Shown: positions 1-12,034 of the stretch, one piece after another
Position numbering within the stretch: the stretch's first letter is position 1
How the letters are laid out: the number at the start of each line of letters is the position of its first letter
Origin: Anticarsia gemmatalis
Taxonomy: Eukaryota > Arthropoda > Insecta > Lepidoptera > Erebidae
NCBI RefSeq assembly: GCF_050436995.1
Contig: NC_134766.1
Location: forward strand, 1,736,001 to 1,800,000
Length of the DNA: 64,000 nt
Direction: 5' to 3'
The notes under the pieces: generated by a model
The model's input: only the letters and a program-made list of their open reading frames with translations
Database searches by the model: none
Told to the model about the DNA's origin: nothing
Made by a program: the position numbers and the translations under genes

Positions 1-71
1 AGTAGTTCCCGAGATTAGCGCGTTCAAAAAACAAACAAACAAACTCTTCAGCTTTATAATATTAATATAGA
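1..71 (-). mobile_element. Helitron 5' end, cut by window edge
   Basis: The minus strand begins with TC at 71-70 followed by TATATTAATATTATAAAGC and the GTTTGTTTGTTT tract. It is the same family as 924-1182. The flanking base on the 5' side is A, as expected for Helitron insertion between A and T. Confidence 0.8.
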
Positions 72-519
72 TGTGTTTGTTTCGATCAAAAGTGAAGTGA
101 CAGATTAAATCACAGAGAAGACCGTAGGTTCTATTAATTTAACATAAAGAATGAAATCGATAGCTTACTAAATTTAAAATAAAACCCCCAATTTTATCTG
201 AAACACCAATAAATAAAATTATTCACAACAAAAAGTATACCAAAATATTCGCAAACAGTTCCTCCAATATTTTATACTAGCTGTTGTCGACAAGCGAAAA
301 GGGTTTCATATAAAGATAACCGGTTTATTCTCATTCTTTCTTGAATTTATTACGTCATGATCATCTTTGAAACGATGCCCTTGCGTCGATACTGAAGGGT
401 GTAATCTGGGGTTGAAAGTGCTGTGATAGGGATCCTGACTTTGTTGGACTAGGATTTGTGGTAGTTTTGTTTGACACGTTTTGCTTGTGTTAAGTTAACA
501 ATATGAATGTATAAAAAAT

Positions 520-765
520 ATTCATCAATAGCGCAGTTGGTAGTATAATATGCTGCCGTACAGTCTCAGGTTCGATTCCTGAGTCGAGCAAAGTGCTATT
601 TGGGTTTTCTAATTTACTTACGCCTATTTTATCACTAGTCTTCCGGAGTCTGGTAACGTTCCCGGTATTACACAAGAGCATCGCCGCCTGTTACATGATA
701 CTTATATTATAAATAGCGAAACGTGGGTGTATTGCATCCTCTTCTGCCTACACCTTCGAAAATAA
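520..765 (+). mobile_element. SINE type B, nearly full length
   Basis: ATAGCGCAGTTGGTAGTATA, GGTTCGATTCCTGAGTCG and TCCGGAGTCTGGTAACGTTC follow the family; the end is CTTCTGCCTACACCTTCG. The head looks like a tRNA, but the 3' half does not fold into one. Confidence 0.8.
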
Positions 766-923
766 CAGGCGTAGCATATACATATGTATGTTCTATGTGA
801 AGTCCGCAGCTGCGAGAATTTATTTGATAAAATGTCAGCAACAACTATTTAACTCGAATCGGTTTCAAAATTTTGCATTGCATTCTCAATGACGGTGATG
901 ATGATTTAAACGATTATATTATA
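766..923. other. Unassigned spacer
   Basis: Nothing recognised between the SINE at 520 and the Helitron at 924. Confidence 0.5.
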
Positions 924-1182
924 CTAGCCGACCCGCGCAACTTCACTTGCGTCACGTAAGAGAGAATGGGTCATAATTTTCCCCGTTTTTGTAACATTTT
1001 TCGTTACTACTCCGCTCCTTATGGTCGTAGCGTGATGATATATAGCCTATAGCCTTCCTCGATAGATGGGCTATCTAACAGTGAAAGATTTTTTCAAATC
1101 GGACCAGTAGTTCCTGAGATTAGCGCGTTCAAACAAACAAACAAACAAACAAACTCTTCAGCTTTATAATATTAAGTATAGA
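924..1182 (-). mobile_element. Non-autonomous Helitron, family H1, complete
   Basis: About 259 bases. On the minus strand it starts TCTAT with the AATATTATAAAGCTGAAGAG head and ends in CTAG at 927-924, preceded by a GCG-rich stretch ending GTCGGCTAG. It is flanked by A (5') and T (3'), so there is no target duplication, which is the Helitron signature. It carries no ORF. Copies of the same family are at 5374, 11295, 42708, 48880 and 49444. Confidence 0.88.
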
Positions 1183-2679
1183 TAGAAGAATCAAAATTTA
1201 AGTATAGATAGTAGAAGATATCAAATTTTCTGACATACATTTTGAGCTTATTTCCGCTCGGTCCAGAAACAACCTGAAATCAAAAACAAGTCAGTTCATG
1301 ACCCCATAATCTCCTAGTGGATAGCATTTTTCCGTTGGCGGGTATCCAAGCTCAAATGTAGCGGGCTATAAATTCAGCCTAGCGCTCACGTAAACGATCA
1401 CGATCTAAGGAAACACATTTATATTCTGTATTGCTACATTACTTGTACTTTTGGTGTTATATCTTAGATATTCTAACATTATATATACCCTGTTATTTGA
1501 AAGTGAAGACATAGGTGTTGAAATTATTCATCTACTGTTGTTTAGTAATAACTTAACACATTTCTGCAGTAGCAATAGTATCGAGAGGTCTATAATTAGT
1601 TTTAAAGGGTGGTTGGTTCACTTGCCACATAACTTAGGCTAAGTCTGGGTTTCTATAGGAAAATCCTAAAAGTAATTTTAAAAGCTAGCTCCAACCAGGT
1701 TCGAAATCTTGATAAGTTACACCTTGCAGTCTCATACACTACTACTAGGTTCACATACGAAATGGACTCTCTGCCATCGATTTTTACTGAATTCATATCT
1801 GTCAATACCGATTATTTCACACATTGACCTGCACAAAGTTGAACGTACAGCTAAACTAACGTGCCGCAAAAATGCATGAATATAGTAATCGCTCTGACGT
1901 GTCGCAAATAAATGAAACCGTTTAAATTGTACACTCCCAAATTCACACCAAAACGAAATAAAATAGTATTCCCTTTAAAAATCAACAGTTGTCAAAATAT
2001 AGACTAAAAAACCCGACAAAGTTGAAATATATATTTTGCCGGTGGCAGGAGTGCAAGCAAATTTTTCGAAGCGCGAAATTTTTTTTGTGCCAAAAAAAAT
2101 AAACCCGATTGCTTCGTGATTGATGGGGCATTCACTGTGATACGGTTTTTATCTTTTTTTTGTACGAAAAACCGTGATTTTTGACGGAACAATTCGTTCA
2201 TTGTTGTTGATGTGTTTCTATACAATTTACCCCAAATTCAACCCCTAAATGGAACAAAATTTTGATGATGATAATCACATTTCCTAAAGTTTGTTGAGAA
2301 AAGTTATATTTCCATGGAAAGTTTTCGGCCACTGTCAATAGCTTTTTGTTATTTTGAACTGTCTTTAATCGCCTTTTATATAAGTTGTGAATAACTAAAA
2401 CGTTTCAACTTTCTGTAGCCGGTAAATAATAAGTTGATATTTTGTTTCCGTGATTTATGTATGGAAAGTCTGAAGTTTATTTTATCCTTCGTCCATTGGT
2501 ATTATAGTTTGTTTACATTCCGACTATTTATAGTTAAACTATTAATTTTCCCGGAACTGACATTTGAGTGACCTACAAACTTGCTTTAGCTGTGGGTAAT
2601 ATTCTCACGATTTAGGACGTTTTGGTGATGGAATCCTTGTAGCAGTCACATACAATATGTGAGTTTCTTGCTAGCTCTT
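1183..2679. other. Intergenic, nothing recognised
   Basis: AT-rich, with frames of 63 and 73 codons that show no motif or splice structure. No repeat seen elsewhere in the window. Confidence 0.5.
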
Positions 2680-2790
2680 CTTATAAGGCTCTACCCCCTT
2701 TCCGAGCTAGTGGTTGATTCAGTAATTGTAACGACTATCATAAGTGTCAATATTTGACATAACTGAATATGATTTGATTTTAATTTTGAT
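2680..2790. repeat. Dispersed repeat L, copy 1
   Basis: CTACCCCCTTTCCGAGCTAG, TTCAGTAATTGTAACGACTA and AAGTGTCAATA. Copy 2 lies at 63615-63700 (CACCCCCTTTCCGAGCTGAT). Confidence 0.55.
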
Positions 2791-3010
2791 ACGCCATACT
2801 ACTCGTAGCAATCTTCCCAATCACAATAGAATATCGAATAGCTATTGGGAAATTTTGCATGAAAAATGAATCAACGCCTCTAGCGAGTTCCATCGGAACA
2901 TTTTTTTTACATAAATTTTAAATGTCATATTCTCTATACAAAAGCGATATCATTGTAATGTCGTACCATAGTAATGAATTTTTAAAATCGCGTTACAAAA
3001 GTAGTAAAAT
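2790..3010. mobile_element. MITE family E, old copy
   Basis: ATCAACGCCTCTAGCGAGTT with TTTTAAATGTCATATTCTC and a weak TACTACTCGTAGCAATC start match the family loosely. Confidence 0.45.
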
Positions 3011-3164
3011 ATACTAGATCCTTAATATTTTGATCATTGATTCCTACGTATCGTAGCCTCATGTATAAGGATATCGGAAATAATTATCCTCAGGGACGTC
3101 ACGTAGACTTTTATTGAGATGTGAATAGGGTTGACACTATTGCAGTTATTATAATTTTTATACT

Positions 3165-3226
3165 TGTATGTAAGACTAAGGCACTTTTGAATTAGTCCTT
3201 GAATGTATGACTAAAGCACTTTTGAC
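3165..3226. repeat. Short tandem duplication, period about 37
   Basis: ATGTAAGACTAAGGCACTTT and ATGTATGACTAAAGCACTTT followed by TGA in both. Confidence 0.7.
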
Positions 3227-3760
3227 ATTAAAATAGGGATTTCAAAACCCAATGTCATCTCACAGCTACATGTATATTATGTTGCTTTTTATATAATTAT
3301 GATTTTATCTGTAAAGAAAAGCTTCGTGATGAATTATTTATATGTGCACGGTTTAAAGCTAAGAAATTTCTCTGCAGCAGTTTATTATACAGTTCATTGA
3401 AAAATGAAAACTTTTCAAAGGGCCAGCCCAGTGGACTAATAGCCTTACCAATATTTCGTACCGGCAGAAGATTGGTTCCTAGCAGAGGGATGGTATCAGT
3501 AAATATATTTTATTTTCTCTGCGTATGACTTTGACAACCCTAATCTTGATTCTATACAGGGTTGTCCCAAGAGTTTAGAAAATAATATGTCGTTTTCTTT
3601 TGTTTCATATCGTTGTTATACTTTTAATTCTTAAGGGAGTGCTGTATTTCGCTGTACGTATAAATTACTTGTATTTTCATGTTCATTTTGTAAGGACTTC
3701 TCTGTGATGAAAATGGGGCTAATAACCTTAGTGCCAATTTAAGAATCACATATGTATAAA

Positions 3761-3916
3761 TATCACGTATCTCAGTTGACAACTTGTGTATGTCAAATTA
3801 TGGTCACTACTCAGTACATTGCTGCTTTGACGTAACGTGTTCATCTGTATAATCTAAGGGAGACAACAGTGTATAGGATAGTGGCTTTCAAATAGTTGTC
3901 AACTGAGTTGATAGCC
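3761..3916. mobile_element. Foldback MITE family K, inverted copy
   Basis: It runs TATCACGTATCTCAGTTGAC to GTTGTCAACTGAGTTGATAG. The interior (GTACATTGCTGCTTTGACGT) is the reverse complement of that at 50703, so the copy lies in the opposite orientation. Confidence 0.75.
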
Positions 3917-3919
3917 TCC

Positions 3920-4630
3920 CATGATCGTGTTATTAAAGTGGCGATGCATTTGTTTAATACTTGGTCATGTTTATTATATACTAGATGTGTACTTTGACTA
4001 TGATAATAAAAAAAACAAAATACCCACAATCTCTATGTATTATTTTATCAAAATTGATTTAGTAATTTCACAGTTAACAGATATACTGATTTTTAATCTT
4101 AAATAATTCTACCCGTAACCTAAAAAACTCCACTTCGTACCCCAAAAAGTACATTGCCTTCAAAAATATCTAGGACCGATAAAACCTAAGTCTATCAATC
4201 ACGTACGCGACTGGACTATCCGAAAGTTATCCAACACTTTAAAAGCTATTAAACAAGTCGAAACTACAAAATATGCCATCAACTTTCCAACCGTGATGGC
4301 CATATGACACGCCACCCGAAACTTGTCAACTTTAGGGCACGAATAAACTAATAAACTTGTCGGACAACAAGTTGGGGATAGTTGGTGATGTGAAGGATGT
4401 TCCTGTTATGTATATAATTAGACTATATTTAGGTTTGAAATAACATTAGCTTATATATAAATAACATAGCTTTGATAAGATAATGAATATGAATGGCGAA
4501 ATTTTGCGAATAAAATAGAGCTAATAGTAATTTTATGCTCTACAGTAGCATTTGAATTTTCGCGTTATACAATTATAACTACAATTTTCAAGTAATCACA
4601 ACATTTCATATTGCTTCTCCACTCATATAA
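3920..4630. other. Intergenic, apparently unique
   Basis: The piece 4130-4400 is GC-richer and matches no other part of the window. No frame over 30 codons. Confidence 0.4.
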
Positions 4631-4639
4631 ATCAAAGTG

Positions 4640-4795
4640 AGGTGATATTACACCCATAGCTTAAAGCCTTTCACATTTAAGTGACTATTCAACACAAAAT
4701 TATTTTCAACTCGAACCAATAGTATTTGAGATTAGCGCGTTTCATACAAAAAACAAATAACTCTACAGACTTCAGCTTTATATTGTTGGTATAGA
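4640..4795 (-). mobile_element. Helitron H1 degenerate fragment
   Basis: The motifs GAGATTAGCGCG and CTTCAGCTTTATA match the 5' half of family H1, ending in TATAGAT. The rest is heavily diverged, so this is an old copy. Confidence 0.65.
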
Positions 4796-5052
4796 TTATA
4801 TTTGAAGGTTACACGTGGTCTCAAAATGTTGTAAATAGACCCACTTCTTGTACGGTTCCCTTCCTGGAATAAGCCTTAATTTGTAGCAGAGGATATGTAG
4901 GAATTAAATAACAATTCAGTTCATACTATATATTATGTATAAACACTTTGATACACTTTGTTCATCACTTGCCCGTCAGCAAAAGATCAGCGAGTTAAGC
5001 TACCTTTGTCCCGGATATGTTATAGATTGGTAGCTACTTAGTAGTATTTAAC

Positions 5053-5216
5053 CAGTAGCGCGATATTCTACCACTATCGACTATCGACAACCGAGTAGCG
5101 ATAAATTTTGTATGAAAAATTTATCAGCGCTTCTACCGGGAGCCATAGGAACTATTTTTGCAGTAGTAATGTCATACTCTACCGAATGTAGAGAATTGCG
5201 CTATTGAACTTTTTAG
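5053..5216. mobile_element. MITE family E copy
   Basis: CAGTAGCGCGATATTCTACC on the left and GTAGAGAATTGCGCTATTG on the right, with TCAGCGCTTCTACC inside, follow family E at 164 bases. Confidence 0.75.
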
Positions 5217-5373
5217 TACTTTGAAAAGTCAACTTGTTGTTTAATAAGATCACACAATATAATTAGGGCATTAATGTGAACACGCATGTCGTAGCAGTGT
5301 ACACACTTTAGTGACTACGGGCAGATATTCCAAAGTAAAATGCTTGTTCGTGTTCATTTCCGTATTCTATCTA

Positions 5374-5665
5374 TCTATACTAATATTATAAAGCTGAAGA
5401 GTTTGTTTGTTTGAACGCGCTAATCTCAGGAACTACTGGTTCGAATTGAAAAAATATTTTTGTTTTGAATAGACCATTTATCGAGGAAGTCTTAAGGCTA
5501 TATAACATCACGGTACGACTAATAGGAACAGAGTATAAATATGTTCTATACCATTGTGGGGTCGGCATAATATAGGAACAGAGTACTAATTAAAATTTTA
5601 CCTAAACGGGGATGACGCATTCTCTCTAATTATGTGACGCAAGCGAGGTTGCCCGGGTCAGCTAG
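5374..5665 (+). mobile_element. Helitron H1 with internal duplication
   Basis: It runs from TCTATACTAATATTATAAAG to GGGTCAGCTAG, flanked by A and T. At 292 bases it is longer than its relatives because a 14-base motif (ATAGGAACAGAGTA) occurs twice, at 5522 and 5572, marking a roughly 50-base internal duplication or insertion. Confidence 0.88.
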
Positions 5666-6470
5666 TTATTCAATATACATAATATAGTAAACATGCAACG
5701 CAAAATTTTAAAAGTTATAAAAATCATACAATCCTTTTACCTTTATTCTATAGTCTGCAGCTAAACATAAGCTGAACCAAAACTTAGTCTCGGCTTGAAT
5801 TCAAAACTTGTAAATCGGACTCAAACGCTACAATTTGATTGTCATATCAAAGTCCTTCAGTCACCTCAGTCTCAAGTTACTAAGTTGGACCTAAGTTTGA
5901 CCGACATCGGGCTTGCTAATTGACAGTTTGCACCAGGTGGCTTAAGTTGAATGTTACTAATTAAGACACGATCTTACAAATTAGAGCTATTTGCATTGTG
6001 ATAGTGTTAAGTGTTTTATCTTTATATTATACCTGCTCTATGGGAACTAGTAATGATTTTATGTACATATGTATTTATGCTTGGAAAATTAATTGTTGCA
6101 GTAATGTTTTGTCCTAAAAATCGATACACAGTTATAATAATTTCTCGTTGATTTTGAAGTAGGTATAACTGGGGATGCTGGACGCTACAAAATCATTCCA
6201 AAATATAAAGCAATTTCTTTTTAAAAGGTTTATCAATAAATAAATGCAAAGAAACCAATTGCAGATCGCCAAATGCCACAAACCGCTATTCCGAGGCACT
6301 TAACTATTAGACCGGCGCAAACCGATTCAAACTGACCTCAACTGGATCTGACCGGATTTGCTACCACGAGTTAACTATCGGGACTGTAGTTAATTATACG
6401 GCTTGTCTACGACGAAATAAAAGTTCCCACTACTACATGAGAATCGTTGTATCGGCTTCTATTTAAAAAA
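5666..6470. other. Intergenic, apparently unique
   Basis: Segments 5740-5960 and 6250-6400 are of mixed composition and lack matches to the repeats here. No coding signal. Confidence 0.4.
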
Positions 6471-6474
6471 GCAA

Positions 6475-6580
6475 TGATGGTCGAGTGGCACACGCCTTCT
6501 CAGATACAGACCCAAAAGAACACACAAATTGTTCTTCTGAGTTATGTGTGTAGTACAAAATGATCACTTGTTCTAGCTTT
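6475..6580 (+). mobile_element. SINE type A, 5' part
   Basis: GATGGTCGAGTGGCACACGC, then GTTATGTGTGTAGTACAAAA match a type A head region without a clear B box. Confidence 0.45.
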
Positions 6581-6739
6581 GAAGCAAAATATTGCTCTAC
6601 ACAATAAAATTATAATAGTTCTAAAATGTATGCAAAGTTCCCACAAATTGCCAACATGACAAGCAAGGCTTTAGTCCGCAAATAGGGAACCGTAATGGTG
6701 AATTATTTTTCTGAGTCTATCATATTTAGCAAGATATTC

Positions 6740-6795
6740 ATAATATTATAATGCAACGGGTCTTAAACGTTAAAACCGTTGCATTATAATATTAT
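6740..6795. repeat. Perfect 20-bp hairpin with 16-base loop
   Basis: Arms ATAATATTATAATGCAACGG (6740-6759) and complement (6776-6795). The 15-base ATTTAGCAAGATATT occurs at both 6724 and about 6826, flanking the hairpin like a duplicated target. Confidence 0.85.
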
Positions 6796-7174
6796 ATGTA
6801 CTAGTTGCCAGAGTTTAAAAACATTAATTTAGCAAGATATTATTCAACAATCCCTATAGTAGAATTAACTATAGTATTATTGAAAACCAATAGTAGTAGG
6901 TCAGTAGGCTTCAACGCGGCCGAATAGAATTAATTTGTTCTTTGTTGAAGATCAGCTTTTGTTCCGGCTTGTTTGGTGTTTAAAGCAAATAATTATCTCG
7001 CGTTATATTGTTTTGTTTTGTACCCTCCCGTTTTTCTTTGTGAGGGGAATTAACGTATTTTTTAAACAAACATTTTTTTATGAATATTATGTATACCGTA
7101 AACAAGGGCCTGATTAATTATTTGTTATATTTCAAAGCTGTGTTATTCATATTTTAATAATATTTGTAATGTAA

Positions 7175-7433
7175 GCGGTGATAGCCGAGTGGTCAAAGTT
7201 GGCACCTCCCACGCAAGTGGTCGCAGGTTCAAATGCGAGGCACCATACCAATTATCACTTGCTCTAACGGTGAAGGAACACCGTGAGGTAACCTTGCATG
7301 CCAAAAAAAAATATTGAGGGCATGCAAAGTCGCACTTGGCCAACACGGTGGAGACTCAAGGCCTAACCACTCCCCTTCGTTTGGTAGGAGACCCTTGCCC
7401 TGCAGATGGACAGTAACGAGTTGAAAAAAAAAA
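7175..7433 (+). mobile_element. SINE type A, full length, tRNA-derived head
   Basis: The A-box-like TAGCCGAGTGG (7182) and B-box-like GGTTCAAATGC (7226) form a tRNA-like RNA polymerase III promoter. The body runs ATCACTTGCTCTAACGGTGA, GGCCAACACGGTGG and GAGACCCTTGCCCTGCAG and ends in an A-rich tail. It is a retroposed copy, not a functional tRNA gene, because there is no acceptor stem partner. Body pieces recur at 8395, 9380, 12660, 28355, 33010, 36970, 47640 and 59700. Confidence 0.85.
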
Positions 7434-8082
7434 TGAATGGACGAACGCGTAAGCATATATCGTTAAATTACAATAAATCAGTCAAAGCAATTAGTTCATA
7501 TTTAACCACAAATGAACCTCGCAACCTTGAACTTATCTATTATGACTGATATTCTACTTTCCAGAAGAACAAAGCATGTATTTGGTACTTACTATTTGTG
7601 TGCTACAGTCTTAAGAATGAAAGAGGGAGTCATAAGTTCACCACGCTGACCAAGTGCATGTCGAGAAATATGCATTCTTCCAAGAATCGTTAAAATCACT
7701 AACACCAAATTCCTTAATCGCTAAAATTTGAATTTAAAATCGACATGTTTCGGAAAGTTGTTATAGTTGTTCGTTAACCTAAAATATCTTTCTACTCAAT
7801 CTCGTTAGTCCGCATAAGCCTTGTACATAATATTATATAATGAAAGCATATTTTGGCACACATTTGCTTCTCCCCTACCTTCCAAAACATCGACCTCTCC
7901 TTGATTCAATTAAAAAAGTTGCTATCTGGACTACCGAGAATGTAACGATATGAATTTCAAACGAAAATGCAACAATTTCACAATTCTGAGAATCTGTCTA
8001 CTGATGTTAATATTTTAAATTGAGAAATGAACCATAAATTGTATTTTGTGGAAAAATATAGCAATACGATTCTTTGGAAAGG

Positions 8083-8938
8083 AGAATGCTCAAAAAAAAC
8101 CCAGGCTGTACACAAAAGTTATGTAACTCAAAAAATTAGTTATACTGTGTAATTGAATTCCCAATGTTTACCTCTATCAAATTCGATGGCTGAACATACT
8201 ATTTTGCTATAACTTTTCAGTAGGGGTTTTCAATATATTTTTATATTTTTTAAATAAGTTACCTGTACAGTTACCTGTACAATGTTTTATCTTTTTTGAG
8301 TCACACATTTTTAATATAGGTATGTAACTGAGTTACAAATTAAAAATATTAAAAAATATATTTTTGAAAAATGAGTCATCATGACCAGGTCATATATATC
8401 CCCAACGAGGGGCACGAGCCTCCCCTCTTAACAAAGAGGGGGATCAGGCCTTAGTCCACCACACTGGTCTAATGCGGGTTGTCAGACAATTGGAGGGATA
8501 AGGTAGAAAAGTGTTGTCATGGTGGTAGATTGCTAGCCTATAGCCTATGAAGCACCAAAGCACCCTCTACTGACTTTTGCAGTATGCATGGGAAAAAATG
8601 CAGCTGGCACCTTCTATGTACTATGTAGTGATAGAATATAATTATTTTTTAAAAATCACAGATCCATTAAAATTAATTATTTATTAGTATTAGATATTTA
8701 CTTATACAATTATATTATTCAAAAAATAATCATTGTGATGAATGTTTGAAAAATATTTATTTTTTAAATTCACCTTTTAAATAGTAGATAATAGCAAAAA
8801 ATAGTATTTAGCCATCGAATTTGATAGAGGCGAATATCTGGAATTGAATCACTCAGTATCACTAAAATTCTGAGTTACACACCGTTTGTGTAAGGCCTGG
8901 GTTTTTTTCCCATACATTTTGAGCATTCTCCTTTGTTA
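8083..8938. repeat. Long inverted repeat (foldback), arms about 150 bases
   Basis: AAAGGAGAATGCTCAAAA at 8083 is matched in reverse at 8938. Both arms carry in order ACCCAGGC-TACACAAA, GTGTAA-TGAATTC and CTCTATCAAATTCGATGGCT, up to about 8232 and 8795. The arms have diverged by small indels. The 560-base centre includes a degenerate SINE type A piece (8395-8510). It could be a foldback transposon or an old inverted duplication. Confidence 0.75.
8395..8510 (-). mobile_element. SINE type A, fragment
   Basis: CAGGCCTTAGTCCACCACAC and CTAATGCGGGTTGT are the reverse complement of the 3' body. It lies in the centre of the long inverted repeat. Confidence 0.6.
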
Positions 8939-9374
8939 TAGGAATGTTTTTGTTTTGATGTAATATTTCGTTTGAATCGCGTATTGTTTGTCCCGGTACC
9001 CATAATAATGTGCTCGTTATATTTTCTTATTTTTCTTATACGGAAATTAACGCAGACATGCATTTCACCTTTAATTGATTAATTAACTCGGCACAGGTTG
9101 CTTGTCCACCATTTCCAACGAAAATTAACAATTACGTATCCTTTTAATCACACAATGAAAGGCACTGCAATCTTTAATAATCTCATATTTTAATACTAGC
9201 TACTGCTTGTAACTTTGTCTATGTGAAACCTTTTCAAGGGTCAAAATGTCCCTTAAGAATCAATCCAAGTTATATACTGCATGTGCAACTCATCATTAAA
9301 ACTACTCAATGCTTTGACGTGATTACAAATTCGCATTTATAATAAAGGTGTAAAATTTTGCATGCCAACATTTT

Positions 9375-9515
9375 TTTAATGCATTTATTGAGGGCATAGG
9401 TACAAAGTCCCCAAGACGCGCTTCGCCAGCGTGGTGGACTCAAGGCGTAACTCCTCCCTCGTTCGGGAGGAGACCCTTACCCTACAGTGGGATAGTAATG
9501 GGTTAAAAAAAAATA
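9375..9515 (+). mobile_element. SINE type A, 3' part
   Basis: CGCCAGCGTGGTGGACTCAA, then GGAGACCCTTACCCTACAG and an A tail that passes into the TA microsatellite at 9510. Confidence 0.75.
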
Positions 9516-9565
9516 ATATATATATATATATATATATACATTTTTTTTTTATTTTTTTTATTTAT
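9508..9565. repeat. TA microsatellite and T-rich tract
   Basis: (TA) about 11 units grown from the A tail of the SINE at 9375, then T9 and T8 runs. Confidence 0.85.
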
Positions 9566-9719
9566 AGGTGTAGATATAAAATCTATAACGATAAACCTCT
9601 TTTGTCGACCCAATATCGTTTGTCATCATCAGCGATTAGGTGCAGTAGCGCTCCGTTCCAATTTATAGCCAAATCATATTACTCAAGACGAATTAAATAC
9701 GTCGGTTAATACACTATTT

Positions 9720-11290
9720 TACACTCAAATGCAAATGCAATAGGTTCTCGTGGTAGCTCTTTATAGCCTATTTCTGGATTATAGCCTGTTTCTTGAAAAT
9801 AGCCTATATTTCTGTATTGACTGGAATATTGCTTATTTGAAAACGACACTAACCGTAAAACTTCAATGTGATAGTAAAATAAGTAATTTAAGTTTCGGTT
9901 TGTTTCCGGAATTTTCGAGCTGTCAACGAATAAACGTCAATTTTTATAGATTATTTTATGATCAAATATTTTAAATTTATATTCAACTAGCAGGCTGGCC
10001 TGATGCTTCAATTTAATCCCATTAATCCCTCTCCGGTGGGAGTTTGGATCCCGTCGATCCCATACAAACGTTGTCCAGACAGTTACATACAAAAAAAAAT
10101 ACCCAATTCAGTTTAGTTTTTCAAAAGTTATACGCGTACGTTTCGGTGATTCATTTTTATTTATATAGAGTATAAACAGGAAATGTATTTAAATATATTT
10201 AATACTTTTATTTGCTTATTAATTATTTACCCGGGGTAATACGTGAAGCTATCAGTATGGTAAATATTTATTTATTTAAATATGATTGATTGCGGTGATT
10301 CTCGTTTAATTATAGTTAAAACAAGCTTAATGGTAAAAATATTAATTGGTTGATAATTATCTACTAAAACTAATATTAGGGTTCAAAAAGTTTACAGTAA
10401 AATTAAAATTTATGCTGGTTAAGGGTCTCCTCCCATAATGAGAGAGAGGTTAGGCCTTGAATTGGAAAATGTTGATAGTGTATAAGTTTGTGTACATGTT
10501 CCACTATACTCAAATATTACTGAAATGTTTCGGACGATATTTGATCCCTGGTACTTTAAAAGCTAAAATGTGTATATAATATATGTTTGTACATTCCATT
10601 CTTACTTCAAAATAACTGAACCAATTCACACCAAACATCAATACAATAAAATTGATTTTATTATTAAAATATTGAACAACTCACACACGATCACTTGATT
10701 CCAAACTTAGCAGAGCTTGATTATTTTATAACTCAGGAAATTACATACACCATGAACGCCAAAAATACCGTATCGCAGTCAATATTTCATGAAAAAACTA
10801 TAGTTATTTCTTCGCCTTCCCTTGAGTATTCTACACAACATTATATATTTGGAGAGTCACATAGGTGCATTATATTAGAGCACGTTATTAATATTAGGTT
10901 TCCATCGCACTCGAGCGCCGAGCACTTGGCACTAAGCCACAATTAAAGCAAAGGATAGTACAGTGGATGTCAAACTTTATAACCATAGTGTTGGTTAATT
11001 TTATTTATATGTGGTGAGTTCGAATTCTTGTACAGTCAGTTACAAAAGTAGCTGGTCATACTCAATCATTTGAAACCCTATATACTGAAGTGTGCACATT
11101 ATTCCGTGGAAAAAACATTTGTTATTGATTGAAATGTTGAATTCTAACTCATTTTACCTGATTTTGATCAGTTATTTATTAAAGTTACGTAACGCAGAGG
11201 TTTTGAAAATAGGAAGTTGTTAAGCTAATTTTACAACTAAGCAGAGCTACTGTACAAGTATTTGTGTGATGAGTTCATGCGATATCTATA
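9720..11290. other. Intergenic
   Basis: Only a small SINE piece at 10415. Frames of 74 and 83 codons (9750 and 10695) have no protein-like pattern. Confidence 0.45.
10415..10465 (-). mobile_element. SINE type A, small fragment
   Basis: AAGGGTCTCCTCCCATAATG and GAGGTTAGGCCTTGA are the complement of the tail. Confidence 0.55.
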
Positions 11291-11294
11291 CTAA

Positions 11295-11510
11295 TCTATA
11301 CTAATATTATAAAACTGAAGAGTTTGTTTGTTTGTTTGTTTGAACGCGCTTATCTCAGGATCTACTGGTCCGATTTGAAACATTCTTTCAATGTTAGATA
11401 GTCCATTTATCGAGGAAGGCTATATAACATCACGCTAGGGCCAAAATGTTACAAAAACGGGGAAAATTATGACCCAAAAGCTTCCTTGACGTAATTAAGT
11501 AACAAACGTA
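11295..11510 (+). mobile_element. Helitron H1, 3' truncated
   Basis: It starts TCTATACTAATATTATAAA and follows the family through AACATCACGCTA, but it lacks the terminal CTAG. Ten bases upstream an extra copy of TCTATACTAA is present. Confidence 0.85.
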
Positions 11511-12034
11511 AACCCAAAATCCAAACCTTCATTTAAAGTCTTAAGTACTATACTGTATTCCATGACCACACATGGTCTACGTACCAAAGTTTGAGAGCCA
11601 CTGTTTTAGAACGTGCTGATTTAATCTTCTACCTTGTTTATCACATGGCTTGGCTTCCTCAACTGTTTTGTAGCTGAAGAATGTGGTAACTTAATGGCTG
11701 CATTTTGCACTGTCTTGCTCTTGTTATAAGTAATGGAAAGAGTCAGCGACACAAGCTTAAAGAAAATGATTTTCACACTTTGTAATTAGCAGCAACACGC
11801 TTTTTTTCGTATCATGAATTTGACTTATAATTATTAGATATCTAATCATAAAATATACATCAGGTAAAATAGTTGTTGAATAACAGGACCTTGGAAATCG
11901 GTTTTAAAGAGTGCGTGTTTTAATTAGCATATTTTAACATTCGTTCCGATTTTTTTGTACAAAGCGCTGATTAAAGATTTTAGATTTTCGGACGTAAAAA
12001 GGATGTTTTCCTTCTCTATTGAAACAAGTGATAA

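Noticed and set aside
1120..1160. CRISPR-like short repeats (AAAC units)
   Set aside because: This is the AAAC tract of the Helitron head in a eukaryotic genome, without spacers.
7175..7250. Possible tRNA gene from box A and box B motifs
   Set aside because: The segment lacks a paired acceptor stem and continues into a repeated body with an A tail, so it is a SINE head. The same applies at 520, 16645, 45756, 46631, 49792 and 57315.
10695..10946. 83-residue open frame
   Set aside because: Composition and residue order look random, with no conserved pattern or neighbouring exon.
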